From positions 1 to 16,828 of the forward strand of contig DCAT01000135.1 of assembly GCA_002312935.1 (NCBI GenBank): a DNA stretch of 16,828 nucleotides. Direction: 5' to 3'. The notes beneath the pieces are model-generated. The model was not told the DNA's origin and searched no databases. It saw only the letters and a list, made by a program, of their open reading frames with translations. The position numbers were made by a program, and so were the translations under genes. Of this stretch, positions 1-8,648 are shown piece after piece. Every line of letters starts with the position of its first letter. Position 1 is the stretch's first letter. Source of the DNA: Oceanospirillaceae bacterium UBA1126. GTDB lineage: Bacteria; Pseudomonadota; Gammaproteobacteria; Pseudomonadales; Balneatricaceae.

Positions 1-107
1 CATTAACGACCGATTAATTATTCAGAGGCGATTTTTTATGTTACCTTTATTTGTCTAACAAATGCTATGGAACGGCCAATCCGCTCCAAGATGTTATAGC
101 ACCTATG

Positions 108-133
108 GGTTAGCCTTCGCACGAAGGTTAACC
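108..133. promoter_or_regulatory. palindrome in the leader of the solute-binding protein gene
   Basis: Two 12-base arms (108-119 and 122-133) are complementary around a CA centre, with one G-T mismatch. The element lies 40 bases before the ATG of the following gene. No T tract follows on the plus strand, so it is a poor intrinsic terminator. It could be an operator, a leader hairpin, or the end signal of a gene left of the window. The sequence does not resemble the HutC-like sites farther right. Confidence 0.4.
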
Positions 134-173
134 TGTATGAGTTGGTTAGTTATTTAATTGGAGAATAAAAACA

Positions 174-1775
174 ATGTCTAAAGATCAAATAGATCAATTA
201 AAAAATCCATTCACTATGGATATTAATCGTCGTCAGTTTGTTACCAGTAGTTTAGCTGCAGGTATTATTTTACCGACTGCGATGGCGGTAGCCGGAACTG
301 CTTCAGCTGGCGCTCATAAAGCAGGTGGTAAATTTAGATTGGGTATGGGCCATGGATCCACCACAGATTCATTAGATCCTGGAACATCAGAAAATGGCAT
401 GTCGCAAAATGTATGTTTTGCTTATTGTAACCACCTCACAGAGGTCAGCAAGGAAGGTAATTTAATTCCAGAACTTGCAGTTGAGTATGGTGCATCTGCA
501 GATGCAAAAACGTGGACTTTTAAAATCCGCCCAGGTGTGACCTTTCACGATGGTAAGGCACTTACGCCTGCTGACGTTGTGGGGTCATTCCAGTTTCATA
601 TGGGTGAAGACACAAAGTCTGCAGGTAAGTCGCTACTAGCAGATGTCACCAACATCGCTATTAATGGTGATGATGTGGTGTTTACTTTGGGCAATGCTAG
701 CGCTGACTTTGCCTTTATTGTAAGTGATTATCACTTCCCGATTTTACCCGTACGTGATGGTCAATTAGACTGGGCTTCTGGTATTGGTACCGGTGGTTAT
801 ATCATGGAGAATTACGAGCCAGGTGTGCGGGCTAAGTTTTACCGTAACCCAAACTACTGGAAGCAAGATGCTGCTCATTTTGATGAAGTAGAGCTTTTGG
901 TGATACTTGACGTAACAGCCCGACAGAATGCCATGATGAATGGCGATGTGGATGCGATTGGTCGAGTAGATCCCAAAACTGTGCATTTGTTGGCGCGTAA
1001 CCCTACCTTGGATATTTTGGAAACCACGGGCACACTGCACTACACCTTCCCTATGCGTTGTGATGCGTCACCATTTGATAATTATGATTTCCGTATGGCG
1101 TGTAAGCTGTCTGTAGATCGTGAAGAATTGGTAACCAAAATTCTTTCAGGCCATGGTGCCATTGGTAATGACACTCCTATTTCTACCGCCAACCCATTTC
1201 ATAACAGTGATTTGGCGCAGCGCGCTTATGATCCAGACAAGGCAGCTTTCCACCTTAAGAAAGCAGGCTATGATGGTTCTAATGTGCAGTTGTCTGCTTC
1301 TGACGCAGCCTTTGCTGGCGCAGTAGATGCAGCCTTGTTGATTAAAGAATCAGCAGCTAAATCAGGGCTTAATATAGAAGTAGTGCGTGAGCCTAAAGAC
1401 GGTTATTGGTCTAACGTGTGGAACAAGAAGCCTTGGAGCGCATGTTATTGGGGTGGTCGTCCTACTGAAGATTGGATGTTCACTGCGGCTTATATGGCTG
1501 ATGGAAAATGGAACGATACAGCATGGCGCACAGGTGCGTCGGTGGAGCGCTTTAATAAACTGGTGCTGTTGGGACGTGCGGAAGTAGATTTAGTGAAACG
1601 CCGCGAAATTTACTACGAGTGCCAAGCCTTGGTTAATGACGATGGTGGTGCGTTGATCCCCATGTTTGCTAACAATGTGCATGCGCTAAGCAAAAAACTA
1701 AGTCATGGTCCAGATGTAGCAGCAAACTGGGAGCTTGATGGTGGTAAAGCAGCTGAGCGTTGGTGGTTTGCGTAA
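174..1775 (+). CDS. Tat-exported ABC transporter substrate-binding protein, family 5 (peptide/nickel/opine type)
   Basis: This 533-residue protein is a periplasmic solute-binding protein of the SBP_bac_5 family, whose members deliver peptides, opines, nickel or related solutes to an ABC permease. The N-terminus carries a twin-arginine signal: NRRQF at residues 18-22, a hydrophobic stretch to about residue 41, and an ASA cleavage site near residue 45. The binding-protein fold starts near residue 52. Residues about 113-135 (TWTFKIRPGVTFHDGKALTP) are the classic family-5 signature. The chosen ATG has GGAG 10 bases upstream. Export by Tat implies folding before export, known for some members of the family. 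No permease or ATPase gene follows: a terminator does, and the next gene is convergent, so the partner must be left of the window or elsewhere. The substrate cannot be read from sequence. Family call is firm; substrate is unknown. Confidence 0.93.
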   Translation: MSKDQIDQLKNPFTMDINRRQFVTSSLAAGIILPTAMAVAGTASAGAHKAGGKFRLGMGHGSTTDSLDPGTSENGMSQNVCFAYCNHLTEVSKEGNLIPELAVEYGASADAKTWTFKIRPGVTFHDGKALTPADVVGSFQFHMGEDTKSAGKSLLADVTNIAINGDDVVFTLGNASADFAFIVSDYHFPILPVRDGQLDWASGIGTGGYIMENYEPGVRAKFYRNPNYWKQDAAHFDEVELLVILDVTARQNAMMNGDVDAIGRVDPKTVHLLARNPTLDILETTGTLHYTFPMRCDASPFDNYDFRMACKLSVDREELVTKILSGHGAIGNDTPISTANPFHNSDLAQRAYDPDKAAFHLKKAGYDGSNVQLSASDAAFAGAVDAALLIKESAAKSGLNIEVVREPKDGYWSNVWNKKPWSACYWGGRPTEDWMFTAAYMADGKWNDTAWRTGASVERFNKLVLLGRAEVDLVKRREIYYECQALVNDDGGALIPMFANNVHALSKKLSHGPDVAANWELDGGKAAERWWFA

Positions 1776-1792
1776 CGCTTACTAACCTGAGA

Positions 1793-1840
1793 AAACAGGC
1801 CTGTGCTTTTTGATAAAATCACAGGCCTGTTTAATTCTTT
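1793..1840. terminator. intrinsic terminator between convergent genes
   Basis: A perfect 13-bp stem (arms 1793-1805 and 1820-1832) encloses a 14-base loop that can itself pair TTTT with AAAA. On the plus strand it is followed by a T-rich run to about 1846. On the minus strand the stem is followed by TTTT, so it may also stop transcription of the oxygenase gene that ends at 1860. Confidence 0.88.
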
Positions 1841-1859
1841 GTTTTTTACTTGCTCACTG

Positions 1860-2639
1860 CTATTTTAAACGCCCGTAGAAGGTCATGCGAGCTGATTCTG
1901 ACAGTGACACATTGGCTTCTGCATTGTAAGCCAGTACTACTAGCATCCGCGTTGTATCACCTTGAGTAGGGGTAACACGGTGGAGTGCATCTCTACCCCT
2001 AAATAACACCAGGTCTCCGGCAGACATGGCAAGTGCCTTAGCCTCTACTTCTCCCTTTAACACGCTGCCCACACCTGGGTAATTCATATCTCCTTGGCTA
2101 GCATTTCTTAACTTAGCAACGTACTCAAACTGGCCACCCGCTTTGGGCCTTTGCACCAATAAAGTAATGGCAAAAGATGAGTTGTCAAAGTGCCAACCTA
2201 GCTCTTGGCCTTTGCTGGCATAATGTAAATTAATTGAAGATAGCGCATCTGCATAAGGGTAAAGTTTTTCTTCTCCTAATACACAGGCTAAAAATGAGCG
2301 CAGTTCTGTTGCGTCGTAAAGTGTCCTTAGAGGCGAATCCGCAGCAATCTGGTCGTCTGTAATACAACCCTTAGAAGATTGCACCCATTGATTGCGGGGG
2401 TGGTCATTATTAAACGCGGGGTCTTTTTGGGTAAGGTATACATTGTGACCAGACTGAGTATAAAAAGCAGCACTTTGTTTATGATTACCTTCATCAATTA
2501 TTGCAGCACGAGCCGCTGGCGTAAGGAAGCTTTTGAGAACTAACACCCCTTCATTATCCAATTGATGCTTGCAGGTTTGCTCATAGCCTTTATTGTGGAT
2601 AGGGTGGCGAACCAGATCGATCACTTGGTTAAGTTGCAT
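1860..2639 (-). CDS. Fe(II)/2-oxoglutarate-dependent oxygenase next to the hut operon
   Basis: This 259-residue protein has the double-stranded beta-helix core of Fe(II)/2-oxoglutarate oxygenases. The metal triad reads H150-x-D152 in GWHFDNSSFAITLLVQ and H220 in ALHRVTP. R231 (DTTRMLVV) is the expected 2-oxoglutarate anchor. The sequence around the triad (WHFDNSSF, followed by GGQFEYV) recalls proteins annotated ArpA-like and the group that contains the BesD amino-acid halogenases. Here the carboxylate Asp152 is kept, so hydroxylation or desaturation is expected rather than halogenation. AGGAG stands 6 bases before the ATG. The gene lies 86 bp after hutD on the same strand with no clear terminator or good promoter between, so it may be the last gene of the hut transcript. 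A role on histidine or a hut intermediate is inference from position only. The oxygenase call is firm; the substrate is unknown. Confidence 0.85.
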   Translation of the reverse strand: MQLNQVIDLVRHPIHNKGYEQTCKHQLDNEGVLVLKSFLTPAARAAIIDEGNHKQSAAFYTQSGHNVYLTQKDPAFNNDHPRNQWVQSSKGCITDDQIAADSPLRTLYDATELRSFLACVLGEEKLYPYADALSSINLHYASKGQELGWHFDNSSFAITLLVQRPKAGGQFEYVAKLRNASQGDMNYPGVGSVLKGEVEAKALAMSAGDLVLFRGRDALHRVTPTQGDTTRMLVVLAYNAEANVSLSESARMTFYGRLK

Positions 2640-2725
2640 GGACGACTCCTGAGTTAATCTAGCATCAGTGATTACCTAGTTTATTGCCAAGGAATACTAA
2701 ACGAATGAGCTACTATTAAGAAGGT

Positions 2726-3301
2726 CTAAATATAGCTAATTAGTATACCTATCCAAGCGTCACCAGAACAGACACAAATACTGTTAGAGCTAGGTTCTAG
2801 CTGCATTAAGTGTTGTTCGTCTAGTGTGTCAATAGGGCTGTTGTCTAGCTTAAAACTGGTAAGTCCATGAACATTAAAAAGCAAAAATAAGTCGGCATCT
2901 AAACAGATGGTTTGAGTAGTGTGATGCCGACTAGTAACGACGTTGGCTTTACAGTTCTGGCGCCTAGTGATGAGATTAAAATCTTGGATTGGTCCGTCAT
3001 ACAATTGGGCATCGATGAGGTCTTCGCCTTTAAAGTGGGCAGTATCAAGCTGCCTTTTAAGAGCCCATGTTTGTGTTTTGTTGTCAGTTAGGGTTAGACC
3101 TTTGCCATCAATTAGGACTAAACAACGATCATAACCTGAAAAGTCTGAAAACGCGCCATCTTCTGCAACGTCAGCCATACTCAGGCGCCACTGGAATGAA
3201 TCGCCTAAGCCATGCTTCAATAACTCTAGGGTTGAACCTAGGCCATTTCGCCAAGGCATAGTGATGAAGTCTTCCGGCGAGTATATCTTTGTTGTGCTCA
3301 T
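2726..3301 (-). CDS. hutD: HutD family protein, modulator of histidine utilisation
   Basis: This 191-residue bicupin protein belongs to the HutD family. Typical segments are MPWRNGLGSTLEL (residues 15-27), FQWRLSMADVAEDGAFSDFSG (about 37-56) and GPIQDFNLITRR (103-114). In Pseudomonas, HutD is not an enzyme of the pathway; it is reported to cap hut activity, perhaps by sensing a pathway product such as formylglutamate. The start is the ATG at 3299-3301, which overlaps the TGA of hutI as ATGA, the usual sign of translational coupling. An in-frame ATG 28 codons farther upstream lies inside hutI and would add an unrelated Cys/Trp-rich tail, so I reject it. It is the last recognised hut gene of the minus-strand operon. 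Confidence 0.93.
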   Translation of the reverse strand: MSTTKIYSPEDFITMPWRNGLGSTLELLKHGLGDSFQWRLSMADVAEDGAFSDFSGYDRCLVLIDGKGLTLTDNKTQTWALKRQLDTAHFKGEDLIDAQLYDGPIQDFNLITRRQNCKANVVTSRHHTTQTICLDADLFLLFNVHGLTSFKLDNSPIDTLDEQHLMQLEPSSNSICVCSGDAWIGILISYI

Positions 3302-4506
3302 GTGATTTGCCCAGCAACTGCACGATACTTGACTAGCTGGCCACCCAGCCAGTAGCAAAGCTCTGCGGGGTTTTGCACATCCCAACAGACAAAGTCGGCG
3401 GCATAGCCTATCTTAAGTTGACCATGACTTTGGCCTAAACCAAGTGCCTGAGCACCATGGCAAGTAACCCCTTTTAAGGCTTCCAGTGGTGTAAGTCCAA
3501 ATAGGGTGCACGCCATACTCATCATTAAGCGCAGGGACAAAACTGGTGCAGATCCTGGGTTGCAGTCGCTAGCAATTGCCATTGGCACGCCCAACTCACG
3601 CAGGCGTTGAATCGGTGGCAGCTTAGTTTCTTTGAGACAAAAAAATGCCCCAGGTAAAATGACTGCAACGGTGCCTGCAGCGGCCATAGCGACGGCGTCT
3701 GCATCACTTAAGTACTCTAAGTGATCACTGGATAACGCCTTGTAACGAGCGGCAAGGCCAGAACCCCCCAGGTTAGATAGTTGTTCGGCATGAAGTTTTA
3801 CAGGTAAGTTATGGGCTAAAGCAGTTTTAAACACCCGTTCAATCTGTGCTACAGAAAATGCAATGCCTTCACAGAAACCATCAACAGCATCAGCCAAGCC
3901 AGCCTTGGCAAGGCTGGGAATAATTTCGTCACAGACTAAATCAATGTAAGCATCGGCCTGGCCTTGGTACTCTTGAGGCAGGGCATGGGCGGCTAAACAG
4001 GTTGTGCGCAGCGTTACAGATAACTCTTCACCCAAGGTACGGGCCACACGTAACATTTTTGTTTCTGTGGCCAGGTCTAAGCCATACCCTGACTTCACCT
4101 CTATGCAGGTGACACCATCTGCCATTAGAGCCTGCAGGCGTTTTTTAGCGTTGTCTAATAGTTGTTGCGCACTAGCTTTGCGCGTGTCTACCACTGTAGA
4201 AACAATGCCTCCACCAGCTTTGGCAATAGCCTCGTAGCTTGCACCCTGCAGGCGCATTTCATATTCGCTACTCCGATCGCCACCAAAGACTATATGAGTA
4301 TGGCAATCAACCAACCCTGGCGTAACCCAACCACCACCCAAGTTAACAGTGGTTGCCTTGTGGTCAGGTAAGTCACAGGCGGGACCGATCCATTCAATAT
4401 GACCATTTTTTACAGCTATAGCGGCATCTTTAATGGCGCCGTAGTCGTTATTAGAGGCCATAGTGGCAGCGTTAAAACCAACATAAACGGTATCGAATGA
4501 AGGCAT
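3298..4506 (-). CDS. hutI: imidazolonepropionase (EC 3.5.2.7)
   Basis: This 402-residue protein is HutI, a cytoplasmic metal-dependent amidohydrolase that hydrolyses 4-imidazolone-5-propionate to N-formimidoyl-L-glutamate, the third step of histidine breakdown. Metal and active-site features are visible: H69-x-H71 in GLVDCHTHIVFGGDRSSEYE, H239 in KLHAEQLSNLGG, H262 in SSDHLEYL, and D314 in AIASDCNPGSAP. The length is normal for the family and no motif is missing. AGGA lies about 8 bases before the ATG. A 34-bp gap separates it from hutH upstream, and it overlaps hutD downstream by four bases, so hutH, hutI and hutD are surely cotranscribed. Confidence 0.97.
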   Translation of the reverse strand: MPSFDTVYVGFNAATMASNNDYGAIKDAAIAVKNGHIEWIGPACDLPDHKATTVNLGGGWVTPGLVDCHTHIVFGGDRSSEYEMRLQGASYEAIAKAGGGIVSTVVDTRKASAQQLLDNAKKRLQALMADGVTCIEVKSGYGLDLATETKMLRVARTLGEELSVTLRTTCLAAHALPQEYQGQADAYIDLVCDEIIPSLAKAGLADAVDGFCEGIAFSVAQIERVFKTALAHNLPVKLHAEQLSNLGGSGLAARYKALSSDHLEYLSDADAVAMAAAGTVAVILPGAFFCLKETKLPPIQRLRELGVPMAIASDCNPGSAPVLSLRLMMSMACTLFGLTPLEALKGVTCHGAQALGLGQSHGQLKIGYAADFVCWDVQNPAELCYWLGGQLVKYRAVAGQIT

Positions 4507-4540
4507 GTTTTAAGTCCTATTTAGTGCGAACACACAGCGG

Positions 4541-6076
4541 TTAAATAAAGCTTGGCATTATTCCTGCAGGCATCATGTCATTATGACAAGCCGTGGCCAA
4601 CAAATCATTGGCCGCTGCGATGTCTGTGGCAAAGTATCGGTCTTTATCATAAAAAGGTACTTGTGCACGCAGCCCAGAGCGGGCTTGCTCTAATAAGGGG
4701 CTGGTACTCAATCCCGTGCGGAAATCTAAACCTTGCACTGCAGATAAAAGTTCTACCGCTAAAATGCCTCGGGTATTTTCGCTCATGTCCCTCAAACGCC
4801 GCGCCGCAAAGGTGGCCATGGATACATGGTCTTCTTGGTTAGCAGAGGTAGGTAAGCTGTCGACACAGGCAGGGTGAGCAAAGGTTTTATTTTCACTGGC
4901 CAATGCAGCCGCAGTGACTTGAGCGATCATAAAGCCAGAATTCACCCCACCATTGTTAACTAAGAACGGCGGAAGTTGGCTAAGGGCGGAATCAATTAAT
5001 AAGGCCATGCGGCGTTCAGATAAACTACCAATTTCAGCAATGGCTAAAGCTAAATTATCGGCCACCATAGCCACAGGTTCGGCATGGAAGTTACCGCCAG
5101 AGACAATATCTCCTTGATCGGCAAAGACTAAAGGGTTATCAGAAACAGCATTGGACTCTACCTGCAATACCCCTGCAGCATGGCGAATTTGCTCTAAACA
5201 CGCACCCATTACCTGAGGCTGGCAGCGCAAGGAATAAGGGTCTTGCACTTTGTGGCAATTATCGTGTGAGGTGCCTATTTCACTGTTTGGGGTGAGCAGA
5301 TGACGATATGCTGTTGCTGAGTCTATCTGCCCTCTGTGGCCGCGTGCGTCGTGAATGCGTGCATCAAATGGGCTGCGACTGCCCAAGGCAGCTTCTACAG
5401 ATAGTGCGCCACAAACTGTGGCGGAAGCCCACAGGTCCTCAGCATTAAATAACCCCTGTAGGGCAAAGGCGGTAGAGGCTTGAGTACCATTGAGTAATGC
5501 CAAGCCTTCTTTGGGCGCCAATATTAATGGTTTTAAACCTGCGATTTTTAACGCTGCTTGACCAGAGATGATTTCACCTTGATAGCGAGCCTGACCTTCA
5601 CCCAGCAAAACCGCACTCATGTGCGCCAAAGGCGCTAAGTCACCAGAGGCTCCAACTGATCCCTTTTCTGGTATACAGGGAAAAACTTCGGTATTAATGA
5701 GTGTCATCAAAGCCTCGATCACACTTAGCCGGATGCCAGAGAAGCCTCGAGCCAAGCTGTTTACTTTAAGCACCATTACTAAGCGCACCGCCGCGTCATC
5801 CATTAATCGTCCAATACCTGCTGCATGGGACAAAACAATTGAACGTTGCAGCTCTTCAAGGTCTTCTACTTCTATTCTTGTATTGGCCAATAACCCAAAA
5901 CCGGTGTTGATGCCGTATACCGTTCTATTTTCTTCAATAACTTGATTAACCAGTTGCTGGCTTTTGTGGATGGCTGGTAGCGCGTCACTGGAGATTGTTA
6001 CGCATACCTTGCGACGCGCCACTTGGCGTAATTGGGCGAGTGTTAGAAGACCTGGTTGTATTTCAAACGTGTACAT
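4541..6076 (-). CDS. hutH: histidine ammonia-lyase (EC 4.3.1.3)
   Basis: This 511-residue protein removes ammonia from L-histidine to give trans-urocanate, the first pathway step, in the cytoplasm. The MIO cofactor triad A143-S144-G145 is in GSVGASGDLAPLAHM, almost exactly where it stands in the Pseudomonas enzyme. Tyr54 in YGINTGFG and the later segment DPYSLRCQPQVMG are also typical. I start at the ATG at 6074-6076, because GAGG sits 6 bases before it and the stop of hutU is 8 bp upstream. A TTG four codons earlier overlaps the hutU stop and has no better ribosome site. The order hutU-hutH-hutI is common in proteobacteria. Full length, no defects seen. Confidence 0.97.
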   Translation of the reverse strand: MYTFEIQPGLLTLAQLRQVARRKVCVTISSDALPAIHKSQQLVNQVIEENRTVYGINTGFGLLANTRIEVEDLEELQRSIVLSHAAGIGRLMDDAAVRLVMVLKVNSLARGFSGIRLSVIEALMTLINTEVFPCIPEKGSVGASGDLAPLAHMSAVLLGEGQARYQGEIISGQAALKIAGLKPLILAPKEGLALLNGTQASTAFALQGLFNAEDLWASATVCGALSVEAALGSRSPFDARIHDARGHRGQIDSATAYRHLLTPNSEIGTSHDNCHKVQDPYSLRCQPQVMGACLEQIRHAAGVLQVESNAVSDNPLVFADQGDIVSGGNFHAEPVAMVADNLALAIAEIGSLSERRMALLIDSALSQLPPFLVNNGGVNSGFMIAQVTAAALASENKTFAHPACVDSLPTSANQEDHVSMATFAARRLRDMSENTRGILAVELLSAVQGLDFRTGLSTSPLLEQARSGLRAQVPFYDKDRYFATDIAAANDLLATACHNDMMPAGIMPSFI

Positions 6077-6084
6077 AACGTGCC

Positions 6085-7785
6085 TCAATGGGTTTTATTG
6101 TGCTTAATCATAGGAAGGTTTAAACCTTTTTCTTGGGCGCAATCTATGGCAATTTGGTAGCCTGCGTCTGCGTGGCGCATTACCCCTGTCGCTGGATCAT
6201 TGTGCAGTACGCGAGCGATACGGGCAGCCGCTTCGTCGGTACCATCGCACACAATTACCATGCCTGAATGCTGAGAAAAGCCCATGCCTACGCCACCGCC
6301 ATGGTGCAATGACACCCAAGTGGCACCAGAAGCGGTATTGAGTAGGGCATTGAGTAATGGCCAATCAGACACTGCGTCTGATCCGTCCTGCATACCTTCA
6401 GTTTCTCGGTTGGGGCTGGCAACAGAGCCAGAATCTAGGTGATCACGGCCAATGACGATAGGCGCTTTTAGCTCGCCACTGCGCACCATTTCATTAAAGG
6501 CTAAACCTAATTTGGCCCGTTGGCCTAGGCCAACCCAGCAAATACGTGCAGGTAAACCTTGGAATTGAATGCGCTCACGTGCCATATCGAGCCAGTTATG
6601 TAAGTGGGCATCATCTGGGATGAGTTCTTTAACCTTGGCATCTGTGCGGTATATGTCTTCTTTGTCACCAGACAGTGCCACCCAGCGAAACGGCCCTACA
6701 CCACGACAAAACAGTGGGCGGATATAGGCAGGAACAAAACCTGGGAAGTCAAAAGCATTCTCTACCCCTTCTTCTAGCGCCACCTGACGGATATTATTAC
6801 CGTAATCTACGGTGGGAATGCCTTGGCTATGGAACGCCAGTAAAGCTCTCACGTGAATAGCCATAGAGGCTTTGGCAGCCTTAATGGTTGCTGCAGGGTC
6901 ATCAATGGCATTTTGGCGGTAGGTTTCCCAGTCCATATTTTTTGGTAAGTAACCGTTTAAAGGGTCGTGGGCAGAGGTTTGATCAGTGACTAAGTCTGGC
7001 TTAACGCCGCGTTTCACCAGCTCTGGTAAAATGTCTACTGCATTGCCCAGTAGGCCAATAGACTTGGCTTCTCCAGCCTGCGTGTAGTGTTTAATTCGTG
7101 CTAACGCATCATCAATATCGGTAGCCTGTTCATCTAAGTAGCGGGTTTTTAAGCGCAGGTCTATGCGGCTTTGCTGGCACTCAATATTAAGTGAGCACGC
7201 TCCTGCCAAACTTGCTGCAAGTGGCTGGGCTCCGCCCATGCCACCTAAACCCGAAGTTAAAATCCAGCGGCCTTTAAGGTTGCCACCAAAGTGTTGCCGG
7301 CCAGCTTCAACAAAAGTTTCGTAAGTGCCCTGAACAATGCCTTGGCTACCAATATAGATCCAACTACCTGCGGTCATTTGGCCGTACATAGCTAAACCTT
7401 TGGCATCTAACTCATTAAAGTGATCCCATGTTGCCCAGTGTGGTACTAGGTTTGAATTAGCAATAAGAACTCTTGGCGCATTAGTGTGCGTTTTAAATAC
7501 TCCCACCGGTTTACCAGACTGCACTAAAAGTGTTTCGTCTTCTTCAAGATCGGTTAAAGAAGAGACGATCTGATCATAACTAGCCCAATCTCTTGCAGCG
7601 CGGCCAATACCACCATACACCACTAGCTCATTTGGATTTTCAGCTACGTCTGGGTCTAGGTTGTTCATTAGCATGCGCAGGGGCGCTTCAGTCATCCAGC
7701 TTTTGGTGCTGATTTTTGTACCAGTCGGTGCTGTTATATTTCCGCTACGGGTGCGGCGAGCTTTGAGGTCTTCGGCGTTAAGCAT
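6085..7785 (-). CDS. hutU: urocanate hydratase (EC 4.2.1.49)
   Basis: This 566-residue protein adds water to urocanate to give 4-imidazolone-5-propionate, using tightly bound NAD+ as an electrophile. Diagnostic segments are YGQMTAGSWIYIGSQGIVQG (residues 134-153), the glycine-rich NAD region GLGGMGGAQPLA (179-190), the cysteine C416 in ARICWVGLGQRAKLG, and the histidine/glycine-rich VSLHHGGGVGMGFSQHSG (491-508). The length fits the family. AAGGA lies about 10 bases before the ATG. It is the first structural gene of the hutUHID transcript and has its own promoter and HutC-like site in the 78-bp gap after hutC, so hutU and the genes that follow can be induced independently of hutC. Confidence 0.97.
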   Translation of the reverse strand: MLNAEDLKARRTRSGNITAPTGTKISTKSWMTEAPLRMLMNNLDPDVAENPNELVVYGGIGRAARDWASYDQIVSSLTDLEEDETLLVQSGKPVGVFKTHTNAPRVLIANSNLVPHWATWDHFNELDAKGLAMYGQMTAGSWIYIGSQGIVQGTYETFVEAGRQHFGGNLKGRWILTSGLGGMGGAQPLAASLAGACSLNIECQQSRIDLRLKTRYLDEQATDIDDALARIKHYTQAGEAKSIGLLGNAVDILPELVKRGVKPDLVTDQTSAHDPLNGYLPKNMDWETYRQNAIDDPAATIKAAKASMAIHVRALLAFHSQGIPTVDYGNNIRQVALEEGVENAFDFPGFVPAYIRPLFCRGVGPFRWVALSGDKEDIYRTDAKVKELIPDDAHLHNWLDMARERIQFQGLPARICWVGLGQRAKLGLAFNEMVRSGELKAPIVIGRDHLDSGSVASPNRETEGMQDGSDAVSDWPLLNALLNTASGATWVSLHHGGGVGMGFSQHSGMVIVCDGTDEAAARIARVLHNDPATGVMRHADAGYQIAIDCAQEKGLNLPMIKHNKTH

Positions 7786-7800
7786 GTGCGTTTTTCCTTA

Positions 7801-7863
7801 CATGTATATACAAGTGGTCAAACATACGCCAATTTTAATAATCTGGCAAGTAAAATGTATCAA
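7801..7863 (-). promoter_or_regulatory. hutU promoter with HutC-like operator
   Basis: On the minus strand, TGTATATACA (7803-7812) is a perfect 10-bp palindrome inside the 14-mer CTTGTATATACATG (7814-7801). This matches 13 of 14 positions of CTTGTATATACAAG, the kind of site bound by HutC-type GntR regulators. Just upstream are two possible promoters, each with a 17-bp spacer: TTGCCA (7849-7844) with TATGTT (7826-7821), and TTGATA (7863-7858) with TATTAA (7840-7835). With the first, the operator begins at about the transcription start. The layout fits repression of hutU-hutH-hutI-hutD by HutC with release by urocanate; the binding itself is inference. Confidence 0.75.
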
Positions 7864-8622
7864 TTAAGGACGGCCAAAATGACCAAATAGTTGAAATAGA
7901 TGCCCTGGTGAGAGCAGCCTAGCACTAGTAACAATGGTCTGGCCAGACCAAGTTCTGCGTTTAATTTGAAGGCAGGGTTGGTGTGTACTGATAGCCAGTT
8001 GTTCTGCCTCTGCAGCATTTGGGATAACGGCTTCCACCAAGTGCTCTCCTTCTGTAATGGGGGCTACTTTATTTAAATAGGCAAATGGTGTCAGTTGTGT
8101 AAAGTCTTGTTCCACATAGTTTGGGGCGAGTGTAGTATTAACAATGCGCTGTTCCAGTTGAATAGGGTGCTGGTTTTCAAAGTGGATTAAAGTTGATTTA
8201 AATATGCGCTCACCCGTGCGTAAACCTAGCCTTAACGCTTGGTCTGTATTGGCTTTAACTGTCTGTAATTCAACAACTTTTGTTGTATGTTTGTGGCCTC
8301 GGTCCGCAATTTCTTGAGCAATGTTATGGACTTCAAATAACGAAGAATGGGCCTTTTTAGGGGCTACAAATGTGCCCACACCTTGTTGCCTTATAAGTAC
8401 GCCATCAGAAGTGAGCTCTCGCAGCGCTCTATTAACAGTCATGCGGCTTACCCCCAATGCCTTAACCATTTCAGATTCAGATGGCAGGCGCTGCTCGGGT
8501 AGCCAAGTTGACGAGCCAATGTTTTCCAAGATAGCGCTTTTCAGTCGGGCATAAATAGGCGCATTGGTATCTGGCAGTGCGTTGAGTAAGCTTTGAGTGG
8601 TATCTGATTGGCGTTTAGTCAC
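7864..8622 (-). CDS. hutC: histidine utilisation repressor, GntR family
   Basis: This 252-residue regulator has an N-terminal winged helix-turn-helix (about residues 23-86, with RLPSESEMVKALGVSRMTVN and the wing GVGTFV) followed by a UTRA ligand-binding domain (about 95-240). Its end, RRTWSGQTIVTSARLLSPG, is typical of HutC, which in Pseudomonas represses hut genes and responds to urocanate. I start at the GTG at 8620-8622. The longer reading from a TTG at 8661 would begin inside the -10 box of the gene's own promoter, upstream of the predicted transcript start. The ribosome site before the GTG is weak (GGA, 6 bases away), and the true start needs experiment. It sits between divergent hutF and hutU, and sites like its operator occur at both ends of the gene. 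Confidence 0.93.
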   Translation of the reverse strand: MTKRQSDTTQSLLNALPDTNAPIYARLKSAILENIGSSTWLPEQRLPSESEMVKALGVSRMTVNRALRELTSDGVLIRQQGVGTFVAPKKAHSSLFEVHNIAQEIADRGHKHTTKVVELQTVKANTDQALRLGLRTGERIFKSTLIHFENQHPIQLEQRIVNTTLAPNYVEQDFTQLTPFAYLNKVAPITEGEHLVEAVIPNAAEAEQLAISTHQPCLQIKRRTWSGQTIVTSARLLSPGHLFQLFGHFGRP

Positions 8623-8648
8623 AATAGGTCCATAAATCTTAGTTCTTA

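Noticed and set aside
3302..3385. 28-codon N-terminal extension of hutD
   Set aside because: It lies wholly inside hutI and encodes an unrelated Cys/Trp-rich tail. The ATGA junction at 3298-3301 gives the normal HutD start.
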